A stretch of 64,000 nt of DNA from Microbacterium cremeum (GTDB lineage: Bacteria; Actinomycetota; Actinomycetes; Actinomycetales; Microbacteriaceae): NCBI RefSeq assembly GCF_015277855.1, contig NZ_CP063812.1:3720001-3784000 (forward strand). Reading direction: 5' to 3'. The notes under the pieces were generated by a model, which ran no database searches, was not told the DNA's origin, and saw nothing but the letters and a program-made list of their open reading frames with translations. The stretch's first letter is position 1. Every line of letters starts with the position of its first letter. Position numbers and translations under genes: made by a program. Shown here one piece after another: positions 35,093 through 43,794 of the stretch.

Positions 35093-37678
35093 TCACAGAC
35101 GCCTCCGTACGCGCGAGACCACCGGCACGGCCAGCCCTGCGAGCAGCCCTGCCGCGACGCCGATGGGGACCGCGGCAGCGATGGGGCCGGTGTCGGGGTC
35201 TTCCGGGGTCTCCGCGCCGGTCAGGTCGCCCGCCGGTGCGCCGGTCGCCACCGGGTCACCGGTCGCGGGCGGATTCGAGTTCGCCGCCGGAACGCTGGAG
35301 GACGGCGGCTGTGGCACCGGGCTCGACGTGCCGGGCGCCCCAGTGAATCCGCCGGAATTCCCGCCGCTCTGCTGAGGCAGGCTGCCCCTCTCGATCGCGT
35401 CGGCCATCGCGAGCGCCTGCGCGACCCAGGCGTCGGGGAGCGGCGCGTACCCGGGAGGCAGCTCGCCGACGTCGGTGCCGGGAGTCTGCCCCTCCTCCAC
35501 CGCGTACCGGATGAGGTTGGCGTACACTCCGCGGAGCTCCGCGTCGGTCTGCTTCGGGTTCAACGCGGCGTAGACCGGCATGGTGAGCGGGTACGACGTC
35601 GTGGCTGCTTTCACCCTGTCGCCGCTCAGGTCGTACCGGAGCACCCTCGGCTGCGCGGCGGTCGGTGTCATCGCGGCGGCGGCGGCGGCCAGGCTGTTCT
35701 GCGTCGGCGCCACGAACTCCCCCGCCGGATTGCGAAGCGACGCCGTGACCGTGTGGAACAGGCTCGCCGCGGGAGTCGAGGTGAGCCCGATCACCCGCTG
35801 GCTGCCGAACAGGTTGCGCTGGGACTTGCCGAACTTCGCTGGGAGCGGCACCGGCTCCCAGTTGCCGAGGATCAGACCGTCGCCGCGGAGGACCAAGTGG
35901 GCGCCCTCGGCGAGGCTGGCGGTGTAGGGACGCCACGTGACGAGGTTGATCTCACCCGTGCCGCCGGTCGTCGACTCGTCAGGCTTGACGACCGGGTCGG
36001 CCTTCGGGAACGAATCCGCCGGAAGGGCGAGTCCGCCGGCGCCGTTCAGGTCGGGGTCCGTCGAGTACCACGGGTTGACGAACATCCCGTGGCCGTCGTC
36101 GGCCCCGCCGAGCCACGCGCGGGCCTCGGGATCGGCGAGCACGTACTCCCACAGGCGCACCGCGGCGTCCGACCGGCCGGACGGGAGAAGCGCGTCGGCG
36201 ACCGACGCGCCGATGATGACCTGCTCGCTCCACTCCGGGTCGTTGATCTTGCGGAACTCCGGATCCCACACGATGGTGCGCGGGTTCCATTCGTCGATTT
36301 CGCCGTCGCCATCCTTGTCGCGACCCAGGTGGTCCTTGTCGGCCCGGTTCGGAAGCGCGTCGAGATACGAGGCCGTCAGCAGCTTGGCCACGAGCCGAGG
36401 CGTCAGCTTCATCTCGGTGAAGGGCAGGCCGGCCCTATCGCGGTAGTCGGCGTTCTCGGTGTTGGGATTCGGCTCCCGGTCGATCGCGAAGGTGAGAGCG
36501 ATCCCCGCGATGGCGACGGGCGCGTAGGCGAGGGGGTCGGTCGTGTCACCGACGCGACCGAGGTCGAGTGATCGCGAAGTGAAGGCGAGCGGGCTCGGCT
36601 CGGTCCCCGCCGCGCGGACCGCGGCATCCGCCTCGTTTCCCTGACTGAGCACGAAAGGCGCACCGTCCTCGCCCTGGCAGAGCCCTGGCTGCCACGACGC
36701 GACGGCGCCCGCGACGAGCTCACTGCCTGCCAGCTGCCGCTCGGCCTGACCGATCTGGCAGCGCACGCCGAGCGGCTTGAACTCGAGCCTCACCGCGAGG
36801 TGATGCTCCCACGCATCCCAGTACAGACCGGAGCGTGTGATGTTCGGTACGCCTGAGTCGCTCGTGCCGCGCGGGATGATCACGAGCCAGCACGACTGAC
36901 CGACCGCGGAGCCGTCGGCCCGCGGAATCGGCGTGCCGCAGCCGAGAGCCGTGGACTGCATCGCCGTCTGCACCTCGAAGGACACCGACCCTGACCCGTC
37001 GGCACCCGCACCAGCCCAGCGCACCTCGTTCGTCGTGTAAGCGCTGAAGAACTGATTGTTCGCCATGTCGGCCTGCTGATCCTCGGGCTTCACCACGCCC
37101 GGCGCACTGAAGTTGTTGAGGACGCGATCGGCGGGTGCGGCGTATTCGTCGACGATCCCCGCGGGGTTGCTGGCGACGAAGGGGATGGCACTGTACGCGT
37201 ACCAGCCGAGATCCGCCGTGTACTTCCGATCCTCGCTGTGGACGGACTCGAGGTCGATCGAACCGTCGCGGTCGCTGCCGGGACCGCGGCCCCCGCCGTA
37301 CTGGCAGGTGCGGCGGTCGGGGTGGCCCGGGTGGGCGGGATCCTCGCCCCAGCACTGCGCGATCTGCAGGAAGTTCGCCCCGCCCTGGTTCTGGTCGGGC
37401 TTCGCCGACTTCTTCCCGCCGGTCCAGCTCACACGGATGCCCTGCGAGACCAGGTCCTTCGTCTGCGAGATCGTGACCTCGAGGTCGGGGAACGGTGCCC
37501 CATCCGGATTGAGCGCGTCCCCTTCGTTCGTGAGCGTGACTGCGCTCGATGTCGCCTCACCCTCGGCCGCTGCGGCCGGTTCGGCGTGGATCAGCGCACC
37601 GCCCGCTCCGATCAGCGACGCCGTCAGGACGGCGACCGTGAGCCCCGTCAGGCCGGCTCGCGCGAACATCCGGCTCAT
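35093..37678 (-). CDS. Large phosphate-binding-like protein with C-terminal anchor
   Basis: 861 residues, much larger than PstS (about 350). A signal peptide ends EPAAAAEG. Long beta-rich regions contain QCWGEDPAHPGH, CQYGGGRGPG and other Cys-containing loops. The C-terminal half resembles PBP-like folds (YPLTMPVYAALNPKQTDAEL, ANLIRYAVEEGQ, LPPGYAPLPD), as at the end of PstS-type domains. A Ser/Pro/Thr-rich linker leads to one membrane span and a basic tail (SRVRRRL). The ATG overlaps the pstS stop (ATGA), which fixes the start despite an open frame upstream. It probably works with PstS at the cell surface; whether it binds phosphate or polymer is unknown. Confidence 0.7.
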   Translation of the reverse strand: MSRMFARAGLTGLTVAVLTASLIGAGGALIHAEPAAAAEGEATSSAVTLTNEGDALNPDGAPFPDLEVTISQTKDLVSQGIRVSWTGGKKSAKPDQNQGGANFLQIAQCWGEDPAHPGHPDRRTCQYGGGRGPGSDRDGSIDLESVHSEDRKYTADLGWYAYSAIPFVASNPAGIVDEYAAPADRVLNNFSAPGVVKPEDQQADMANNQFFSAYTTNEVRWAGAGADGSGSVSFEVQTAMQSTALGCGTPIPRADGSAVGQSCWLVIIPRGTSDSGVPNITRSGLYWDAWEHHLAVRLEFKPLGVRCQIGQAERQLAGSELVAGAVASWQPGLCQGEDGAPFVLSQGNEADAAVRAAGTEPSPLAFTSRSLDLGRVGDTTDPLAYAPVAIAGIALTFAIDREPNPNTENADYRDRAGLPFTEMKLTPRLVAKLLTASYLDALPNRADKDHLGRDKDGDGEIDEWNPRTIVWDPEFRKINDPEWSEQVIIGASVADALLPSGRSDAAVRLWEYVLADPEARAWLGGADDGHGMFVNPWYSTDPDLNGAGGLALPADSFPKADPVVKPDESTTGGTGEINLVTWRPYTASLAEGAHLVLRGDGLILGNWEPVPLPAKFGKSQRNLFGSQRVIGLTSTPAASLFHTVTASLRNPAGEFVAPTQNSLAAAAAAMTPTAAQPRVLRYDLSGDRVKAATTSYPLTMPVYAALNPKQTDAELRGVYANLIRYAVEEGQTPGTDVGELPPGYAPLPDAWVAQALAMADAIERGSLPQQSGGNSGGFTGAPGTSSPVPQPPSSSVPAANSNPPATGDPVATGAPAGDLTGAETPEDPDTGPIAAAVPIGVAAGLLAGLAVPVVSRVRRRL

Positions 37679-39264
37679 CGCGCCGCTCCAGATCCCGGCG
37701 CCCTCCGCCGCAGGCGGGGCGACAGGACCGGTGGCACGGCGACGGCGGCGATGAGCAGCAGCACCGCGCACAGCATCACCGATTGCTGCCAGCCCCAGCC
37801 CTCGCTGTCGACGGTGAAGGGGGACGACACGGCCGCCCCCGCGACGGCTCCGTTGCCCGAGATGAGGTTGCCGTCCGCGTCGTAGACGGCGGCGCCGGTG
37901 TCGGCCGTCGCCGCCGCAGGGTCACCGCCGACGGGAGCCGCGCCGGTGCCCCCGCTGGCTCCCGGTGCATTCGACGCGGCCCCGCCGCCACCGGTCCCGG
38001 TCGTGGGAGTCTCCTGTGGGGCGCCCGCCGTGCCGGTCGTGCACTGGTTCGGCCCGCGCTTGTCGCAGGCGGCGGGCGGCGGTGCGGTGAGCGCGAGCTG
38101 GTTGTTGTTGGGCGAGTCGCCGGGCTTGAACGTGGGATTGTTGCACGAGTTCGGGTCGACGTTCGACGCGCCCGCACCGGGGATGCGGCGGATCTGCTCG
38201 AACCCCGCCAGCACGAGGTTCATCGGCAGCGGCGAATACCCGAGATCCTCGGCCTGCTGCTGTCCTTCGCACAGCATGTAGCTGGCGAACGTGCCGAGCG
38301 TCGCGCCCTTCTTCTCGGTGAACGTGCCGCCGACCGCGGTGGGCACGATCATGTACGAGTAGCTCGAGAGCGGGTACGTGCGCGGATCTCCGTCGGCGTA
38401 CACGTTTCCGAGATTCTGGGTGAGATCGGGGTTGATCTGCGCCTTGAGCAACGCGACGGCCACCGAATCGGCCGTGGGCTCGACGTAGTAGTCGGCGCGG
38501 TTGAGCACCTTCGCCACGGGGAACCCGGCCTTCATCGCGTAGGAGTACTCGACATACGTGATCGAACCCTCGCCGTACCCCTGCGCGACGTATCCCGAGA
38601 CGCCATCGGAGCCCTTCTGCGCCTTTCCGTTCGCGGGAGTCGGAAACTGCGACCTCATGCCGTGCGGCCAGAGGTCGCCGTGCTGGCTCGACATCCAGAG
38701 CGAGAACTGCGCCGATGTGCCCGACCCGTCGGAGCGCACGATCGGCACGATCGCCTTGTCGGGCATCGCGAGACCCGGGTTGTCGGCCTGGATCTCGGGG
38801 TGGTTCCATTTCGTGATCGCGCCGGTGAAGATCTTCGTGATCACCGGCCCCGACAGCCGCAGGTTGGTCACGCGCTTGCCGCCGATGTTGAGGTGATACA
38901 TGAACGCCGTGCCACCCGCCACGATCGGCATATAGGCGTATCCGCGCGGCGGGATCTCGGGCGCCGAGCCGTCTTCGGGCTGCTGCTGGAAGGGGATCTC
39001 GCTGACCGCGAAGTCGACGCTGCTGTTGATGTAGTCGCGTCGGCCGGCGGTCGAGCCGACGCCGGAGTAGTTCACCGTCATGCCGTAGTTCTGCGCGACG
39101 TTGCGGCGCCACTGGTCGAGCGCGTTCTGCGACCACGTCGAGCCCGTGCCGGTGATGGGCTCGTACGTCGCGGCGTGCGCGGGCAGCGCGATGCCGACGA
39201 CGACCAGCAGCGCGCTGAAGGCCGCGATCAGGCTCACGCGGCGGCGGCGATTCGGCCGGGTCAT
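37675..39264 (-). CDS. pstS: Phosphate-binding protein PstS with C-terminal anchor
   Basis: 529 residues. A Sec signal peptide (ALPAHAATYEP) has no lipobox Cys. The binding domain includes ITGTGSTWSQNALDQW, GVGSTAGRRDYINSSVDFAV and VRSDGSGTSAQFSLW, with the Ser/Thr/Arg residues that hold phosphate in PstS. The last 150 or so residues are a Gly/Thr/Pro-rich linker and one membrane span (SVMLCAVLLLIAAVAVPPVL) with a basic tail. Classic PstS is a lipoprotein or free, so anchoring at the C-terminus is unusual. The ATG at 39262-39264 overlaps the pstA stop (ATGA). It delivers phosphate to PstCA. Confidence 0.9.
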   Translation of the reverse strand: MTRPNRRRRVSLIAAFSALLVVVGIALPAHAATYEPITGTGSTWSQNALDQWRRNVAQNYGMTVNYSGVGSTAGRRDYINSSVDFAVSEIPFQQQPEDGSAPEIPPRGYAYMPIVAGGTAFMYHLNIGGKRVTNLRLSGPVITKIFTGAITKWNHPEIQADNPGLAMPDKAIVPIVRSDGSGTSAQFSLWMSSQHGDLWPHGMRSQFPTPANGKAQKGSDGVSGYVAQGYGEGSITYVEYSYAMKAGFPVAKVLNRADYYVEPTADSVAVALLKAQINPDLTQNLGNVYADGDPRTYPLSSYSYMIVPTAVGGTFTEKKGATLGTFASYMLCEGQQQAEDLGYSPLPMNLVLAGFEQIRRIPGAGASNVDPNSCNNPTFKPGDSPNNNQLALTAPPPAACDKRGPNQCTTGTAGAPQETPTTGTGGGGAASNAPGASGGTGAAPVGGDPAAATADTGAAVYDADGNLISGNGAVAGAAVSSPFTVDSEGWGWQQSVMLCAVLLLIAAVAVPPVLSPRLRRRAPGSGAAR

Positions 39265-40583
39265 TTCGTTTCCTCCTGTGGGCGGGCGGAGCGGGGGTCG
39301 CGCTGGTAGCCGAATCCGGCGTACCCGGTCGTCTCGATCGCGCGGGCCGCGACGGCGGCGTCGAAGCGGGCGAGGTCGCGCCGCGAACGGGCCAGCGCTG
39401 CCCGGCGCCGACGCGGTGACAGTTCGCCCGCGCCGCGGCCGCCCAGCACGCGCGCGATCGCGAAGAGGGTGAGTACGAGCAGCATCAGCACGGCTGCCGT
39501 GCCGAACCCGCGAGCGATGAAGTTGGGCTCGGGCGACCCGACGAAGGTGAACACCTGCAGCGGCAGCGAGATCATCGGGCCCTCGAACGGGTTCGTGTTC
39601 ATGACGCTCGTGATGCCCGACGTGAGCAGCACGGGCGAGGTCTCGCCGATACCACGCGCGGTGCCGAGGATGATCGCGGTGACCAGTCCCGAGCGCGCCG
39701 TCGGCAGCACCACGTGCCACACGGTGCGCCACCGCGACGCCCCGAGCGCGTACGAGGCCTCACGGAGATTGCCCGGTACGAGCCGCAGCACGACGTCCGA
39801 CGCGCGGATGATGATCGGCAGCATCATCACGGTGATCGCGAGAGCGGCCGCAAAGCCGGAGCGCTGGTTCGTGAACACCAGGATGAAGGCGGAGTAGATG
39901 AACAGGCCGGCCACGATCGAGGGCAGTGCGGTCATGGCGTCGACGATCGTGCGGACGAACCGGGCGAACCGGCCGCCGATCTCGTTGAGGAACAGCGCCG
40001 TCACGATTCCGAGTGGGATCGAGATCGCCAGCGCGATGCCGATCTGGATCAGCGTCCCGACGATCGCGTTCGCGATGCCGCCGACGTCGAGTCCGTCGAG
40101 TGGGCCGGCGAACTCCATGTCCTGGAAGAAGAAGTTCAGGTTCATGAGCGCCGGCCAGCCGCGCACGAGCGTGAACATGACGACGAACGTCAGGGCGCTG
40201 AAGAGGATGACGCCGGCGCTCGCGAGCACCACGGTCATGACCCGGTCGACGACCTCCCGCCTGTCGCCCGTGATGCTCACCAGCAGCGCGTAGAACACCA
40301 GGAACGCGAGGAACGCGACAGCGATGAACCCGACGACCCCGCTCAGCGGCGCGATCCAGCCGAACAGCAGCGCCGCGAGTGCGAGGGCGCCGGCGGCCGC
40401 GCCGAGGATCGCGTAGCGGTCGTCCAGCCGCGCCGAGTGCACTTGGCGGCGCTCGCCGATCTCGATGTCGTCGCGGGCGGGGATCGTCGTGCGCGGGGCG
40501 CCGCCTGCTTCGACGACATCGGGCACGTCCGTATCGGAGGTTCCGGATGCCTCGAGACGGGGTGGTTCGACGGTGATCGTCAT
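39261..40583 (-). CDS. pstA: Phosphate ABC transporter permease PstA
   Basis: 440 residues, longer than the usual 290 or so because of a 90-residue N-terminal region with extra spans and a 60-residue basic C-terminal tail. The permease core includes GTLIQIGIALAISIPLG and the EAA-type coupling loop REASYALGASRWRTVWHVVLPTA (quoted in part: EASYALGASRWRTV), which contacts PstB, then GIGETSPVLLTSG. It forms the membrane channel with PstC. It starts one base after the pstC stop and overlaps pstS by 4 bp. Confidence 0.95.
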   Translation of the reverse strand: MTITVEPPRLEASGTSDTDVPDVVEAGGAPRTTIPARDDIEIGERRQVHSARLDDRYAILGAAAGALALAALLFGWIAPLSGVVGFIAVAFLAFLVFYALLVSITGDRREVVDRVMTVVLASAGVILFSALTFVVMFTLVRGWPALMNLNFFFQDMEFAGPLDGLDVGGIANAIVGTLIQIGIALAISIPLGIVTALFLNEIGGRFARFVRTIVDAMTALPSIVAGLFIYSAFILVFTNQRSGFAAALAITVMMLPIIIRASDVVLRLVPGNLREASYALGASRWRTVWHVVLPTARSGLVTAIILGTARGIGETSPVLLTSGITSVMNTNPFEGPMISLPLQVFTFVGSPEPNFIARGFGTAAVLMLLVLTLFAIARVLGGRGAGELSPRRRRAALARSRRDLARFDAAVAARAIETTGYAGFGYQRDPRSARPQEETK

Positions 40584-40584
40584 G

Positions 40585-41673
40585 TCATCCCTCGCTCTGG
40601 GCGCCCGACCGCGAGCGGGCGACGACCGACGACGCGGTGAAGTTGATGACGAGCGTGATGAGGAAGAGCACGAGTCCCGCCGCCATCAGCGCCGACAGGC
40701 CGAACTCGCTCGCCTCGCCGTACCGCAGCGCGATGAGGGCCGACACCGAGTTCGTGCCCGTCTTCAGCGCCTGCCAGTTGATCGCGAAGATCGGCGAGAT
40801 GATCATGTAGACCGCGATCGTCTCGCCCAAGGCACGGCCGAGCCCGAGCATGGTGCCGCCGATGATGCCGCCGCGGCCGAACGGGAGCACGACCGCGCCG
40901 ATCATTCCCCAGCGCGTCGATCCGAGGGCGTACGCGGCCTCGCGCTCGCCCGCCGGCGCCTGCATGAACGCCTCGCGCATGATCGAGGTCTGGGTCGGCA
41001 CGACCATCAGTGCGACGACGATGCCGGCGATGAAGGCCGAGGAGGTGAACGCCGAGGCGTCGGTGAGGGCGTGACCCTCGGCATCCGTCACCGCCAGCAC
41101 GGGGATCCAGCCGAAGTACGTCGAGATCCAGCGCGAGACCGGGATGATGGCCTCCTGCAGGAAGTACACGCCGAACAGCCCGAACACGACGCTGGGCACG
41201 GCGGCCATGAGGTCGACGAGTGTGATCGACCACTGCTTCAGGCGCCCGCGCAGCACCTCCGAGATGAGGAGGGAGGTGCCGAGTGCGAGCGGAAGCGAGA
41301 TGCAGATCGCGATGATCGCGATCGTGAACGTGCCGAACAGCACCGCGGCGATGCCGAACTGGCCGGTCTCGGGCGACCACTCCTGGGTGGTGAGGAAGCT
41401 CAGCCCCACGCCGTCTGGCGGCAGCAGCGCCTGCCCCGCGCGCAGCGCGAGGAACACGCCGACTGCGAGCATGATCGCCACGGTGATGCCGCCCGCGCCG
41501 TACGCGGTGCGGCGGAAGATCGTGTCGGCTGCCGTCGGCGTGCTCTTCAGATCCCTCACCTGCGGGGCGTCGAACGCGTCGCGCAGGGGCGGCAGAATCG
41601 TCGTCTCGTCGGTGAGCACCGCGGTCGCGCCGTCGGCGGCGCGCGTCGGGCCGGTCGGCACGCCGTGACTCAT
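40585..41673 (-). CDS. pstC: Phosphate ABC transporter permease PstC
   Basis: 362 residues. A cytoplasmic tail of about 65 residues is followed by six membrane spans. Core motifs are LPLALGTSLLISEVLRGRLK, DLMAAVPSVVFGLFG (conserved in PstC) and the coupling loop EREAAYALGSTRWGMIGAVV, then GLGRALGETIAVYMI. It partners PstA. The ATG at 41671-41673 has GAGGTG upstream; an earlier in-frame GTG would add 40 unlike residues. It is the first gene of the cluster, with a shared two-part element 120-160 bp upstream. Confidence 0.95.
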   Translation of the reverse strand: MSHGVPTGPTRAADGATAVLTDETTILPPLRDAFDAPQVRDLKSTPTAADTIFRRTAYGAGGITVAIMLAVGVFLALRAGQALLPPDGVGLSFLTTQEWSPETGQFGIAAVLFGTFTIAIIAICISLPLALGTSLLISEVLRGRLKQWSITLVDLMAAVPSVVFGLFGVYFLQEAIIPVSRWISTYFGWIPVLAVTDAEGHALTDASAFTSSAFIAGIVVALMVVPTQTSIMREAFMQAPAGEREAAYALGSTRWGMIGAVVLPFGRGGIIGGTMLGLGRALGETIAVYMIISPIFAINWQALKTGTNSVSALIALRYGEASEFGLSALMAAGLVLFLITLVINFTASSVVARSRSGAQSEG

Positions 41674-41794
41674 CCGAGCACCTCGGGACGCCACGAAGCG
41701 GTCATGCGTCTCCTCGGGCAGCTTGCGGGAATCGGTGTGCGGCGGCGCGGAGTCGGGTGGGCTCCCACGGCCTTCGTCAGCGTGAGCGCGCAAT

Positions 41795-41835
41795 GTGAAC
41801 GGGGGGCATCCGGTCGGTCAAGGACACCTGTCCCG
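41795..41835 (-). promoter_or_regulatory. Shared two-part element upstream of pstC
   Basis: GTGAACGG starts at 41795 and AAGGACACCTGTCCC at 41820, the same words and the same 25-base offset as at 35036. GGACACCTGTCC is nearly palindromic. It lies 120-160 bp before pstC, where a promoter/operator is expected. Read on the gene strand it has GTTCAC, the PHO-box core word. Confidence 0.5.
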
Positions 41836-41859
41836 CGTATTGAGGAGCGTGGGCGCGCG

Positions 41860-42045
41860 TCAGGGCGAGGTCTCGGGGGGCGGCGGCGTGGGTGTCGGGG
41901 TCGGTGTGGGGGTGGGCGTCGGACGCGGTTCTTCGGGCGCCGCCGCCTCGATGATCGTCACCGAGCCGCCGACCGCCGCCCCGGTGCCCGCTCCGGGTGC
42001 CGTCCCCAGGATCGCCCCGGGTGCCGTGTCGGCCGGCGCGGAGCG
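41860..42045 (-). pseudogene. Out-of-frame C-terminus of the PASTA kinase gene
   Basis: In the frame shifted from the kinase, this stretch encodes SAPADTAPGAILGTAPGAGTG then AAVGGSVTIIEAAA, which is exactly how a PASTA repeat should end, followed by a Pro/Thr-rich tail (PTPTPTPTP). The kinase frame instead ends in an Arg/Pro-rich stretch unlike PASTA. A change of two extra or one missing base near 42037-42046, in a GCGCGGAGCGCG run, would join them. It is either a sequencing error or a true frameshift. Confidence 0.65.
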
Positions 42046-43691
42046 CGTCCGAAGGCGACCGCGAACCCGGCCGCGGTGAGCGCGGCGACGGCCGCCTCGC
42101 GCCCGTGACCCGCGACGTCCGGCACCACGTTCCGGCCCGAGGCGACCGTCAAGCCGACGGCGGCGCCCGCCGCGACGCGGTGCCCGGCCTCCGGACTCGC
42201 CTCGAGCACGATGTCGCGCGCATAGGGCGAGTCCGCGTGCACGACATCTCCGACAGCCAGCCCGGCACCGGCGAGCGCCCGCATCGCGTCGCCGATCGCG
42301 AGCCCGGCCAGCTCCGGGACCTCCAGGAGTGAGACCACCGGAGCCACTGGATCGGGCGGCGGCTGCGGCTGTGCTTCGGGGACGACGGCCGCCGGTGTGG
42401 GGGTCGGCGTCGCCGTGGGGCGCGCGACGGACTCGGTCGGAGGGCTGGTCGCCGCGAGCACCACGACGACCGCGAACACCGCCACAGCACCGACCGCGGC
42501 AAGCCACCCGGCGGCGCCCGAGCGCACGCGGCGCGGCGGTCGTGACGAGACGACGACGGATGCCTCGCGCCGAGGCGGCACGACGGTGCGGCCGAGCACG
42601 CGGGTGGCGTTCAGGGCGTCGACGGTCTCAGGGACCGGAATGGGGAGGTCCGGGGTGTGCGACGTTTCGTCTCGCTCGTCCCTCGCTCGCTCAACGACCG
42701 ATGACCGGGCCGCAGCCGGCGACGTTTCGTCTCGCTCGTGCCTCGCTCGCTCAACGACCGATGACCGGGCCGCAACCCGCGACGTTTCGTCTCGCTCGTG
42801 CCTCGCTCGCTCAACGACCGAATTCAGGGCGGCGCGCATCGCGGCCGCGGAGGCGAAACGATCGCCGGGATCCTTGAACATCGCGCGCACCACGAGCCGG
42901 TCGAGGCTGCGCGGGGTGTTCCCGTTCGAGGCTGACGGGAGCGGAGGCGGCGTCTCGAGGTGGGCCCGAAGCGTCTGCCCCGTCGTCTCGTGCGGGAACG
43001 GGGGGCGCCCGGTGAGCGTGAAGTGCAGCAGCGCGCCCGCCTGGTACACGTCGCCCCGCTCATCGATCGGCATGCCCCGCACCTGCTCGGGCGACATGTA
43101 GTTGACGTTGCCCATCACGCCCGCGCGGCCCTTCGCCTCGACGCTGAGCAGGTCATCGGTTCCGAGTGCGGCGGTGCCCGCGGCGTCGGCGAGCCCGAAG
43201 TCGAGCAGGCGCACAGCGTCCGCGGCGAGCGCGCCCGAGGCATCCCGCGCCACCATCACATTCGAAGGCGAGACGTCGCGGTGGATGAGACCGATCGCGT
43301 GGGCCGCCTCGAGCGCCTGCAGCACGCCGTCGATCACCACGACGGCATCGGCGGGCGACAGCGGCCCGTGCCTCGAGACGTGCTGCGCAAGGCTCGACCC
43401 GGGGGCGCGCTCGAGCGCGATCCACGCGACCGGCGCGTCGGCGTCGCGGTCGACGCCCACTCCCAGCACGCCGACGATGTGCGGGTGCCGCAGCGGCTGC
43501 GCGCGGCGGGCCTCGGCGAGGAACGCCTCACGCGCCGCCGGCCGCTCCGACAGGTGCGGGTGCAGCACCTTCAGGGCGACACTCAGTCCGGTGCGCTCGT
43601 CGACGGCGGCGAAGACGGATGCCGAGCCGCCCGTGCCGAGCAGTTCGCCGAGCCGGAACCGGCCCGCGAGCACGCGCGAGGAGCCGCCCAC
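41958..43691 (-). CDS. PASTA-domain Ser/Thr protein kinase (PknB-like)
   Basis: 577 residues as read. The kinase domain (about 10-270) has the glycine loop GTGGSASVF, Lys in SVALKVL, HRDVSPSNVM and DFGLAD, and APE-like MSPEQVRG. A linker (about 290-352) is made of three near-identical 20-residue units from palindromic repeats (SSVVERARHERDET). One membrane span (about 390-412) leads to PASTA repeats that sense muropeptides or lipid II. The second PASTA repeat is broken by a likely frameshift near 42040 (see 41860-42045). The GTG start has a close GGGAG. Neighbouring lytic transglycosylase and M23 genes fit cell-wall control. Confidence 0.88.
   Translation of the reverse strand: MGGSSRVLAGRFRLGELLGTGGSASVFAAVDERTGLSVALKVLHPHLSERPAAREAFLAEARRAQPLRHPHIVGVLGVGVDRDADAPVAWIALERAPGSSLAQHVSRHGPLSPADAVVVIDGVLQALEAAHAIGLIHRDVSPSNVMVARDASGALAADAVRLLDFGLADAAGTAALGTDDLLSVEAKGRAGVMGNVNYMSPEQVRGMPIDERGDVYQAGALLHFTLTGRPPFPHETTGQTLRAHLETPPPLPSASNGNTPRSLDRLVVRAMFKDPGDRFASAAAMRAALNSVVERARHERDETSRVAARSSVVERARHERDETSPAAARSSVVERARDERDETSHTPDLPIPVPETVDALNATRVLGRTVVPPRREASVVVSSRPPRRVRSGAAGWLAAVGAVAVFAVVVVLAATSPPTESVARPTATPTPTPAAVVPEAQPQPPPDPVAPVVSLLEVPELAGLAIGDAMRALAGAGLAVGDVVHADSPYARDIVLEASPEAGHRVAAGAAVGLTVASGRNVVPDVAGHGREAAVAALTAAGFAVAFGRAPRRPTRHPGRSWGRHPERAPGRRSAAR
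42661..42820. repeat. 60-bp tandem repeat made of palindromic element arms
   Basis: Units start at 42661, 42721 and 42781 with GACGTTTCGTCTCGCTCGT, then CCTCGCTCGCTCAACGACCG; two full copies and a 40-base third. The first 40 bases match one arm of the dispersed family seen at 11113, 51792 and 56121. Sixty bases keep the frame and encode 20 residues each. Near-identity implies recent expansion. Confidence 0.85.
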
Positions 43692-43714
43692 TCCCGAGAG
43701 TGTCGGGTCACACG

Positions 43715-43756
43715 GTGAACGGACGGCCTACCGGAATCGGATCGAGGCCTGTCCGG
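43715..43756 (-). promoter_or_regulatory. Variant of the shared element upstream of the kinase gene
   Basis: GTGAACGGACGG begins at 43715 and CCTGTCCGG lies near 43748-43756, one base wider than in the two pst copies. It is 24-65 bp before the kinase start. GTTCACC on the gene strand matches the PHO-box core word fully. It is a weaker match than the other two. Confidence 0.35.
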
Positions 43757-43794
43757 AAGGTGGCCGGCACGTGGCCGCGATCGGGGCGGCCGCC

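Noticed and set aside
42661..42820. Possible CRISPR array
   Set aside because: The three units are direct 60-bp tandem copies with no variable spacers and lie inside a kinase reading frame.
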